From an uncultured Eubacteriales bacterium (GTDB lineage: Bacteria; Bacillota; Clostridia; Lachnospirales; Lachnospiraceae), in NCBI GenBank assembly GCA_949292785.1, contig CASFBK010000006.1, forward strand, positions 62,001 through 126,000: a DNA stretch of 64,000 nucleotides. Direction: 5' to 3'. Of this stretch, positions 17,436 through 24,380 are shown piece by piece. Under the pieces are notes generated by a model. The model searched no databases. It was given only the letters and a program-made list of their open reading frames with translations, and had not been told where the DNA came from. The position numbers and the translations under genes are program-made. Each line of letters opens with the position of its first letter. The stretch's first letter is position 1.

Positions 17436-18665
17436 TCAGAGGATAATGTCATCAAGGTGCAGGGTCTGCTGTTCAATCAGTTTCTGGTGCTTTTCTTTTA
17501 ATCTGGCATTATCAAGCATATCGTTGATAATATTAGTGCCATTCTTTGTGTCGATTTCCAATGCAGTCTTCCACATGGGAGCTACCTGTTTGGAGAACCA
17601 TTGCAGGGTTCTATTGAAAGAATAGGGTTCCGGCTTTGTTGTCAGTTTCAGGTTTCGGTTTTCGTTGCCAATGAAGAGAAGCCAGTCCTCGTCGATATCC
17701 CAGCTTTCTTTTGTTCTGCCTCTTTTAGGCTTTAAGAACCATGCATAATGATTAATGATTCCAAATGCGGTAGAAGCAGGAGATTCGTACCGCGCAAGGT
17801 CAATGACAGCCTGCTTGGCACGTTCATTTCTCAGGCGGATTTCAAAGCGGTTCTTTATCTCGGCATCTGCCAGAGGGATTCCATTTCTTACAAATTGTTC
17901 ATAGTCCTTTTCATAGATACAGAAATAAATATCACTTTTCATGGAACCAAGATAAAGGGTCTTTCCCATTTCTGTTTTGTGCTCTTCTCTGATTCTGGAT
18001 TCCTGCCCGCTCTGCTCGATACGGAATTTCTTCAGGTAACCGCCATATTCGCCCTTTATTCTTTTTTCTGTCAGCTTTGAAATATCAAGTATTCCAAATT
18101 TATCATTGATGGCAATATCCACACGCTTTAATTTTCCGTTCTTATTGATTACTTCCCGGAAGAACTGGTACCAGTCACGCTTCTGGGCGTTCAGGTAGCG
18201 TTCAAACTGTCGGCACCCTTTTCCTTTTAATTCAATCAGGACACCGTTTTCTTCCTTAGGTGACACCATGACTACAATGTCGCCTAAAATATATTGTCCG
18301 GCATATCCATAGAATCCATAGTCTTCATAGCGGAAGTATTCCATGCGCAGTTTCAAAAGGTCTTCCAGTACCATCCGTATATCCTGTGTGGGAATCCTTA
18401 CGCGGAAATAGTCGATAATGATTTCCAGAGGTTCTTCTCCGGATTCCTGCCGGATGGCGATACCGATTTTCTGTAATAACCGTTCCGGTACGATTCGTTT
18501 GTGGTTCTCTATTTCACTTAGATACTGTCTGCTGATTCCGCAGAAGTCTGCAATACGTTTCTGTGATATGCCATATCCGGTGCGCATTTTCCATATCCGT
18601 TCTACGGATTCATGGTATTGTTGTTCTCTTATTTCTTCCTGTGACAGTTCATTAAAATACATCAT
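17436..18665 (-). CDS. mobT: MobT-type relaxase (HTH plus Rep_trans domain)
   Basis: About 409 residues. The N terminus is a Cro/C1-type HTH (YGISQKRIADFCGISRQYLSEIENHKR), and the remainder is a replication initiation factor (Rep_trans, PF02486-like) domain. This fusion is typical of MobT relaxases of Tn916-type and ICESt3-type elements and of the small IMEs they mobilise. They nick oriT and start rolling-circle transfer or replication. The ATG at 18665 is favoured because AAAGG abuts the upstream ATG. The oriT-like hairpin lies about 130 bases upstream, as expected. Replicative maintenance while excised is also likely. Confidence 0.88.
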   Translation of the reverse strand: MMYFNELSQEEIREQQYHESVERIWKMRTGYGISQKRIADFCGISRQYLSEIENHKRIVPERLLQKIGIAIRQESGEEPLEIIIDYFRVRIPTQDIRMVLEDLLKLRMEYFRYEDYGFYGYAGQYILGDIVVMVSPKEENGVLIELKGKGCRQFERYLNAQKRDWYQFFREVINKNGKLKRVDIAINDKFGILDISKLTEKRIKGEYGGYLKKFRIEQSGQESRIREEHKTEMGKTLYLGSMKSDIYFCIYEKDYEQFVRNGIPLADAEIKNRFEIRLRNERAKQAVIDLARYESPASTAFGIINHYAWFLKPKRGRTKESWDIDEDWLLFIGNENRNLKLTTKPEPYSFNRTLQWFSKQVAPMWKTALEIDTKNGTNIINDMLDNARLKEKHQKLIEQQTLHLDDIIL

Positions 18666-18795
18666 TGTTATCATCCTTTCTGAAATGTTATCTTTGTTCC
18701 TCTAAAATGACAAAGTTATGTCAACCATTAGGAGAAACAATCTGCGGTTTTCCGCGTTTTTAGTTACTGTTGGTTATGGTAAATGTTCGATTTCT

Positions 18796-18819
18796 CCCCA
18801 CCTGTTAGATACGGTGGGG
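18796..18819 (-). other. oriT: Origin of transfer (oriT) hairpin
   Basis: CCCCACC at 18796-18802 and GGTGGGG at 18813-18819 enclose a ten-base loop. Read on the minus strand the segment contains GTATCTAACAGGTGGGG. From memory this closely resembles the nick regions of Tn916 and ICEBs1 oriT, which also have C/G-run arms around a CTAACAGG core. Position just upstream of mobT supports the call. Confidence 0.8.
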
Positions 18820-18846
18820 AAAAGCCGGGCGGCTTCGCCACCCAGC

Positions 18847-18904
18847 GGCAGGAACACCGCACCTGCGGCTTACGCTCCGCACGCCGGCTGTGCGGATTCC
18901 TGCC
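18847..18904. repeat. GC-rich long hairpin next to oriT
   Basis: GGCAGGAA (18847-18854) and CCGCA (18857-18861) pair with TGCGG (18891-18895) and TTCCTGCC (18897-18904), with one small internal loop. It could act as a single-strand origin after rolling-circle transfer; that role is an inference. Confidence 0.6.
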
Positions 18905-18920
18905 AGTGGAATATTCCACT
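18905..18920. repeat. Perfect 16-bp palindrome
   Basis: AGTGGAATATTCCACT is fully self-complementary and adjoins the long hairpin. It may be a protein-binding site, possibly for the HTH of the relaxase. Confidence 0.7.
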
Positions 18921-19079
18921 TGAAACAAACATCTGTTCGTGTTATTATTTTTTCAAGGAACAAATACAGAAAAGCTTTTCTGGTATCAGTATAGAAAAAA
19001 TCAGGGAAAAGCGGAATGTCATTGAATTGTCGTGAACTTGTCAAAAAAAGAGAAAAGAAAAAGGAGGGAAGATTCTTAA

Positions 19080-21404
19080 ATGAGAGAACGGATGGACTTT
19101 TATTCGATTACAAAGATTATCAGGGATAACAGCGGTGTGGAAGAATTGGAAAATGTAGAGTATTTTCATACGTTGTTCTTCTATGCTTTTGAGCAGGAGA
19201 AATATAAGATACCGGAGCCAGACGAGGGAAATCTAAGCAGGATTTTTACTGGAAAACGTGGAATCTCCAAGGATATAGTGAGGGTGTATCAGGAAGAGGA
19301 TAATATCAAATATCTGGTGCAGGGTGTCTCAAGGGTGTTAGAGCATAGTATAGACAGGGAATATATCAGACAGGAGATAGAGAAGCTGTTACAGGGGGAT
19401 AAGACGATTTCACAAGTACAGCGGGAGGAAATGTTGGAAAGAAGAGAGAGGATAGAAGAATTTATAGCGGATTGTCTGCTGTATGGTATGTCAAGAAAAT
19501 GGATTGAAAGGGGGATAGAGGGCGAGTGTAAAAAGGAGTTTGTATTATCTGATTATCTGCGTGATTGTCACTTTCCAAATGCGACAAAAGTATTTTATGG
19601 GAGAGAGAATGAATTATCTGAAATACACCAGAGGTTATGTCAGGAGACAAAACTTTTCTTATGTGGAATAGGAGGGATTGGAAAATCAGAATTAGCAAAA
19701 CAATATGTAAAGCAATATAAAGGTTATTATGAAAATATAATATATCTTCGCTATGTAGAATCTTTGCAGAGAAGTATTGCAGAATTAAACTTTGTGGATG
19801 ATAGTATGGATATGAGTGAAGAAGAACGATTTCACAGTCATTATCGATTTTTTAAGAGTTTAGGCAGTAGTACATTGATAATATTGGACAACTTTGATTC
19901 TACACCGGAAAAGGATGAATTATTTCATGAATTTATGGATATGGATTTCTGGTTGATAGTAACAACTCGAAATCATATAGAAGAAATTCCAGAATGTCAG
20001 ATAGAGGAAATTAGCGATATAAAAGAATTGCGAAATATTTTTTATGCATATGCACCGAAAGCAAGGGAAAAAGAACATATTGTAGATGAAATCATAGAGG
20101 AAGTTTATCGTCATACCCTTACTGTTGAGATGGCAGCAAAAACAATGAGTGCTTCATGTCTGGAACCGGAAGAATTATTATCAGCTTTGCAAAAAGAGGG
20201 AATAAAATTGTCTAACCCTAATAAGGTCAGTGTAACAAAGGATTCCAGAACAAAAAAAGACCGTCTGTACGGTCATATTCAGACTTTGTTTCAGTTGCAG
20301 AGATTATCGGAAAGGGATAAAGAAATTTTGCGGTATATGGCACTTATGCCGGAACAGGGAATTTCTAAAAGAGTGTTTCATGGGTGGATGGAAACAAATG
20401 ATTATAACAGTATGAATCATTTGGTGGAATATGGATGGGTACAGCAGAATGAAAGGGGTTACATTTCATTACATCCTTTTTTACACGAAGTTATCAGGGA
20501 TTATACAAAGCCTGCTTTTAGTAACTGCGAAAGAATACTGGGAGGAGTACTTGAAGACTGCCTTAATTATGGAATTGACCTGCCTTATTATAGAGATGTC
20601 TTGAATACGATTGAAAGTATTTTTAGTAATATAGCGATTGATGATGTGGAAAATGCAGTTATATTTATGGGGAATGCAATGGATTATCTTGAAAAGTATG
20701 GAAAGGTAGATGGTATCAGGCGAATCCTTGATATAATGGAAAAATATATTTTTACAAATAAAAAATATAAGATTGCAAGAGCAGTGTATTATTCATATTG
20801 TGGGCGCATTGCAGATAACTTTTTAGATGAAAAAGCTGCATATGAACAAGGACTAAAGACACTGGAACCGATTGACTTTAAATGTGCAGAAATGGCATCT
20901 AATCTTTATCATAACTTGGGAAGAGCATACCTGAGTGAGAGTTCGGCTGGAATAATTCCTAATTTTGTGTATCTGGAAAAATGGAAAAAATATGTGGAAA
21001 AGGGATTACAAGTGAGGACAAAGTATTGTCTCCCCAATAACTATAATATGACAGCACAGTTGATAAGTCTGGCGCATATAATTGCTTTTGAGGGAGATAC
21101 AGAGAATGCAAAAACACTTTTAAAAGGTATCATAGAAGAACTAGAGCAGTTCCCAGACACTAAAACACTTCAGGCAGAAGCATATGCCGCATTGAGTATA
21201 ATTGAGTTAAAAGAGGTAAGGAAAAATCAAAAAAGTTGTGGAGAAGAAAAGTGGAAAGGAGATGTTATGAAAGCGAAAGAATACATGGAATCTCATTTTT
21301 CAGAAGATAGCGACAAAGTAAAAGAAATGAACCAGCTTGTTGAAATGCTGGAAAATCAATCAAAAAGGAAAGGCGCTGTGTTTATTATTGAAAAATCAAG
21401 TTAA
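19080..21404 (+). CDS. NB-ARC/STAND ATPase with TPR-like C terminus
   Basis: A 774-residue protein. The N-terminal 170 residues are helical and unassigned. The nucleotide-binding domain has Walker A CGIGGIGKSELAK (near residue 197), Walker B TLIILDNFD and a sensor-like WLIVTTRN. A winged-helix-like region follows, then helical repeats (about 500-750) resembling TPRs. This is the STAND plan: effector, switch, sensor repeats. Bacterial relatives (Avs-like and other NB-ARC proteins) act in anti-phage defence, but no recognised nuclease or TIR effector is visible here. It is the first rightward gene after oriT, preceded by AAGGAGGG, and ends in its own terminator. Confidence 0.85.
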   Translation: MRERMDFYSITKIIRDNSGVEELENVEYFHTLFFYAFEQEKYKIPEPDEGNLSRIFTGKRGISKDIVRVYQEEDNIKYLVQGVSRVLEHSIDREYIRQEIEKLLQGDKTISQVQREEMLERRERIEEFIADCLLYGMSRKWIERGIEGECKKEFVLSDYLRDCHFPNATKVFYGRENELSEIHQRLCQETKLFLCGIGGIGKSELAKQYVKQYKGYYENIIYLRYVESLQRSIAELNFVDDSMDMSEEERFHSHYRFFKSLGSSTLIILDNFDSTPEKDELFHEFMDMDFWLIVTTRNHIEEIPECQIEEISDIKELRNIFYAYAPKAREKEHIVDEIIEEVYRHTLTVEMAAKTMSASCLEPEELLSALQKEGIKLSNPNKVSVTKDSRTKKDRLYGHIQTLFQLQRLSERDKEILRYMALMPEQGISKRVFHGWMETNDYNSMNHLVEYGWVQQNERGYISLHPFLHEVIRDYTKPAFSNCERILGGVLEDCLNYGIDLPYYRDVLNTIESIFSNIAIDDVENAVIFMGNAMDYLEKYGKVDGIRRILDIMEKYIFTNKKYKIARAVYYSYCGRIADNFLDEKAAYEQGLKTLEPIDFKCAEMASNLYHNLGRAYLSESSAGIIPNFVYLEKWKKYVEKGLQVRTKYCLPNNYNMTAQLISLAHIIAFEGDTENAKTLLKGIIEELEQFPDTKTLQAEAYAALSIIELKEVRKNQKSCGEEKWKGDVMKAKEYMESHFSEDSDKVKEMNQLVEMLENQSKRKGAVFIIEKSS

Positions 21405-21470
21405 AAAGTATTCTAGAGGACTATCAGGAAAAGAGAGACGAGAAAAGTAGAAAAAAGAGATGTATAAATC

Positions 21471-21513
21471 AGAATGGGATTATGCTTTGTGAAAGCTGTC
21501 CCATTCTTTTTTT
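21471..21513 (+). terminator. Terminator of the NB-ARC gene
   Basis: AGAATGGGA (21471-21479) pairs perfectly with TCCCATTCT (21499-21507), followed by Ts. The stop codon of the opposing gene lies inside the loop. Confidence 0.8.
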
Positions 21514-21902
21514 AATTCCTGTGCATAAGGCTGTAATCTGGTCATAATATCTTGTGCCATAAATTCAGATATAATATTCAGTTCGGAGAGTTTCAGGACT
21601 ACCAATAATATTTGGAAAACATAAGGATTGTTCTTGGCAAGCCATTCTAATTCAGAGAGGTAGTCTGATTTTGTATGAGTTGCAATATAGGATTCAAAAC
21701 GGTCTTGGGTTAATTCTGTAATTAAATCCAGTTCAGAAGTCAGGAAAGTAAGCGGTTCCTGCACAGAAAGTGAAAAGCGGCTTCCATCAATGCAGGTAAT
21801 GAGGAAATAGTTATTGGAATCATTTAAGTCTATATCCTGTATAAAAGTATCATTTTCATTAAATAGTTGAAATAGTAAGTCTTTGAAATGTTCGTTTGTC
21901 AT
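21480..21902 (-). CDS. Orphan acidic protein of the element
   Basis: A 140-residue acidic, probably all-helical cytoplasmic protein that I do not recognise. The N-terminal half resembles a small alpha/beta fold (NYFLITCIDGSRFSLSV), the C-terminal half is helical. It is convergent with the NB-ARC gene and divergent from the first HTH gene, with a 143-base region holding a palindromic operator between. A GGAG-containing site precedes the ATG. It could be an immunity or control partner of either neighbour, but sequence alone does not decide. Confidence 0.65.
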   Translation of the reverse strand: MTNEHFKDLLFQLFNENDTFIQDIDLNDSNNYFLITCIDGSRFSLSVQEPLTFLTSELDLITELTQDRFESYIATHTKSDYLSELEWLAKNNPYVFQILLVVLKLSELNIISEFMAQDIMTRLQPYAQELKKEWDSFHKA

Positions 21903-21946
21903 TATTTTTCTCCTTAAACATAATAATTAAAATCAATTAGTATACT

Positions 21947-21960
21947 AGTATTATAATACT
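21947..21960. promoter_or_regulatory. Operator-like palindrome before the first HTH gene
   Basis: AGTATTATAATACT is a perfect 14-bp palindrome located between the divergent 140-residue gene and the first HTH gene. It is followed by an ACTTCTAATAGATTACA segment that recurs, nearly unchanged, before the second HTH gene. Confidence 0.5.
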
Positions 21961-22045
21961 TCTAATAGATTACATAAATACTATAACAAATGTAAAATGG
22001 TTTTGGCAACAAAATTAGGTACATTTTTTGAGAATATTGGTGAAT

Positions 22046-22282
22046 ATGAAATTAAATGAAGATTATGGAAAGATAGAAATAAAATTAAATGAATTATTAG
22101 TGAAAAATGGAATGAGTAAAAATAAATTATCTCATAAGGCAGAAATGAGTTGGAGCCAGATAGATAGTTACTGCAATAATACCGTGACAAGACTTGATAC
22201 CTATGTACTTTGCAAACTTTGTACTGTGCTTGAATGTAAAATAGAAGATTTGATAGAGTTTGTGCCTGCTAATGAAAAATAG
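22046..22282 (+). CDS. Cro/C1-type HTH regulator, copy 1
   Basis: A 78-residue single-domain regulator when started at the ATG at 22046. The helix-turn-helix lies in KNGMSKNKLSHKAEMSWSQI, followed by a conserved NNTVTRLDTYVLCKLC and ECKIEDL end. This matches short XRE-family repressors that control mobile-element operons. From the KNG motif to the end it is almost identical to the downstream copy in both protein and DNA. Its own upstream palindrome suggests autoregulation. Confidence 0.9.
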   Translation: MKLNEDYGKIEIKLNELLVKNGMSKNKLSHKAEMSWSQIDSYCNNTVTRLDTYVLCKLCTVLECKIEDLIEFVPANEK

Positions 22283-22294
22283 ATTGCTATAACT

Positions 22295-22310
22295 CTAATA
22301 CAAGTATTAG
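22295..22310. promoter_or_regulatory. Operator-like palindrome before the second HTH gene
   Basis: CTAATAC-AA-GTATTAG is a perfect inverted repeat. ACTTGTAACAGATTACA at 22314 mirrors the segment at 21958, differing at few positions, so the control region was duplicated together with the gene. Confidence 0.5.
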
Positions 22311-22389
22311 AAGACTTGTAACAGATTACAAAAATTCTATTGGAACTATAAAATGAGAATAGAAATAGAAAGTAGTGAGGGTTACAAGC

Positions 22390-22635
22390 GTGGATGAAAA
22401 TTATGGAGAATTAAGAATAAAGTTATCTGAACTATTAGAAAAGAACGGAATGAGTAAAAATAAGTTGTCTCATAAGGCAGAAATGAGTTGGAGCCAGATA
22501 GACAGTTATTGCAATAATACAGTAACGAGACTTGATACTTATGTACTTTGCAAATTGTGTACAGTGTTTGAGTGTAAAATTGAAGATTTATTGGAGTTTG
22601 TTCCGATGGAAGAAGAAAGCAGTGTGAAGAGATAG
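22390..22635 (+). CDS. Cro/C1-type HTH regulator, copy 2
   Basis: An 81-residue paralogue of the preceding gene, started at the GTG at 22390, eight bases after GAGGG. The HTH and recognition-helix region KLSHKAEMSWSQIDSYCNN is unchanged, so both proteins should bind the same operator. Differences sit at the N terminus and in a longer C-terminal tail. It lies 87 bases before the phosphoesterase gene and is the natural regulator of that operon. The high DNA identity points to a recent tandem duplication. Confidence 0.9.
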   Translation: MDENYGELRIKLSELLEKNGMSKNKLSHKAEMSWSQIDSYCNNTVTRLDTYVLCKLCTVFECKIEDLLEFVPMEEESSVKR

Positions 22636-22722
22636 GCTAATAATTAAGTTTGAGCGTATCTCTTTTTAATAATAATGTATTATAGATACTTTTTTGTGAA
22701 GGTGGCAAAGTGGAGGAAGATA

Positions 22723-24108
22723 ATGAATGAATTAAGATGGTTACATTTATCAGATATACATTTTAGAGGGGATGAGCAATATGAAACACAACGAATGAGA
22801 GATATGCTGATTGAAAAGTTGAAAGAGATTTCCATAGAAAAAAGTATAGATATGATTTTTATAACAGGTGATTTGGCATATCAGGGAAAAGCTTATGATA
22901 AAGGGTTGGAAAAATTTATTGAGGAGATATTATGTGTTACAGGAGTATCCATTAATAAATTATTTATAGTACCTGGTAATCATGACTTAAAGAGAAGTCA
23001 ATTAAGAAATCTTATAATTGCAAGTACGCATACGGATGAGTTTAAAATTGAAGATGATACATTACGTACATTAAAGGATGGGTTTAAGCAATATAATGCA
23101 TTCTATAAAAAGATAAAGAACGAGGATTGCAATTGTCTCTATCAAGTAGTAAATAGTGGTGAAATTAATATAATCCTTATGAATACGGCATTAACAGCAG
23201 GAACAAATGAAGATGATGGTAAGTTAGTTATTCAAAAAGAGGAATTTTATAATACATTAAAAATTCTTAAAGACAAAGAAAAATGTATAAATATTGTATT
23301 GGGGCATCATCCACTAACATGTTTTAGTACAAATAGTCAGCAAATTATAATAAATATGTTTAATGATTACAATGTGGATTTATATTTATGTGGACATATG
23401 CATAAAGCAGGATATATGTATGATTTAAGTGGACAAAGAACTATTCCAAGTTATCAATGTGGTGGTGGAATGATTGATGGATATGCAACCGTAACATTTT
23501 TGATTGGTGATTTGAATATTGAGGAAAAAAGAGGAAACTTAACTTATTACAAATGGATGATACCAGAAGAGGCTTGGATAAAAGGTGGTTCAGAGGGAAG
23601 GCGGGCACTTTCGGGTGAGATTGAACTTGTTTTAGATAGATTTAAAGAAGAAGATTTTACATCAATAATGGATATTGATATAAATGAGGATGAATTTAGA
23701 CGCTTTATGATGGAATTGCATAATATATTGAAAAAAAGAAGGATAAAGAATAGTAATATAGAACCAAGAGATGTCTTTGATAAATTTAGCAATATGAAGT
23801 GTAATAAAAGTGTAGAAAAACAATATCATTCGCTTTGCAGATATTTTCCGATAATTGACGAAATAATGGAAAGTTCATTGTTATCACAAATTGAAAAAGA
23901 AAGCATTCCAAATATAGTTATTTCAGAATACAATAATTTGTTAGGGATATCAAGTAATGGAAATGAAATTATAGAAGGAATTGTAAAAAATATTTTTGAA
24001 GAATATTCAGGTAGTTTTCAATGTTCTAATACATTATTAAAAACGTATCTTAAAATTTTGGTTTATTGGTCAATATATGAATGTGATATATTTAATGAAA
24101 AAATATAG
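22723..24108 (+). CDS. Calcineurin-like metallophosphoesterase, proposed ABC-3C effector
   Basis: A 461-residue protein started at the ATG at 22723, which follows GGAGG by seven bases; a 16-residue extension has no such site. All five metal-binding motifs are present: Asp11-x-His13 in LSDIHF, Asp50 in TGDLAY, Asn86-His87-Asp88 in PGNHD, His195-His196 in LGHHPL, and His225/His227 in CGHMH. The C-terminal 200 residues are lysine-rich, helical and unassigned. It begins an operon with a small middle protein and a DUF2326 ATPase, the order expected for ABC-three-component systems. It would act as nuclease or nucleotide phosphoesterase once triggered. The gene is strongly AT-rich. Confidence 0.85.
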   Translation: MNELRWLHLSDIHFRGDEQYETQRMRDMLIEKLKEISIEKSIDMIFITGDLAYQGKAYDKGLEKFIEEILCVTGVSINKLFIVPGNHDLKRSQLRNLIIASTHTDEFKIEDDTLRTLKDGFKQYNAFYKKIKNEDCNCLYQVVNSGEINIILMNTALTAGTNEDDGKLVIQKEEFYNTLKILKDKEKCINIVLGHHPLTCFSTNSQQIIINMFNDYNVDLYLCGHMHKAGYMYDLSGQRTIPSYQCGGGMIDGYATVTFLIGDLNIEEKRGNLTYYKWMIPEEAWIKGGSEGRRALSGEIELVLDRFKEEDFTSIMDIDINEDEFRRFMMELHNILKKRRIKNSNIEPRDVFDKFSNMKCNKSVEKQYHSLCRYFPIIDEIMESSLLSQIEKESIPNIVISEYNNLLGISSNGNEIIEGIVKNIFEEYSGSFQCSNTLLKTYLKILVYWSIYECDIFNEKI

Positions 24109-24116
24109 GTGAAAAT

Positions 24117-24380
24117 ATGGATTATTTTAAAATAAATAAGTATTCATCAGTTGAAGAAAATATTTTGTATATAGCAAGTAATATTATAGAAATTTTAAAA
24201 AGCGGAAATAAGAGTTTCGGAAAGGTTTTGGAGAAGTATCAATATAACTATGCGTCAAATTTCAGTTTGAATATGGAAACTAATGTGTATTTAGCCATGC
24301 TTTTTTTATATGGAATTGGAAAAATCACCATTGAAAATGATAAGATAAAATTGGAGGAGAGAAAGATTGATTTTAAATGA
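24117..24380 (+). CDS. Small middle component of the ABC-3C-like operon
   Basis: An 87-residue protein with helical N terminus and a likely winged-helix end (LAMLFLYGIGKITIENDKIKLEE). ABC-3C systems always place a small middle component between effector and ATPase, and this gene has that size and place. It starts eight bases after the phosphoesterase stop and overlaps the ATPase gene by 14 bases, so the three proteins should be made in fixed ratio. Identification as a middle component rests on context and general fold; the subtype is not determined. Confidence 0.7.
   Translation: MDYFKINKYSSVEENILYIASNIIEILKSGNKSFGKVLEKYQYNYASNFSLNMETNVYLAMLFLYGIGKITIENDKIKLEERKIDFK

Larger units (their letters stand above)
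18666..19079. other. Intergenic control and transfer region of the element
   Basis: These 414 bases contain no gene. They hold the oriT hairpin, a GC-rich long hairpin and a 16-bp palindrome, described separately, followed by the ribosome site of the NB-ARC gene. The central 120 bases are much richer in GC than the flanking cargo. Confidence 0.8.

Noticed and set aside
18796-18819. A transcription terminator
   Set aside because: No T run follows on either strand, and the loop sequence fits an oriT nick region better.
22675-22722. A 16-residue N-terminal extension of the element phosphoesterase
   Set aside because: No ribosome site; GGAGG lies directly before the ATG at 22723, and the metal motif begins ten residues later as usual.
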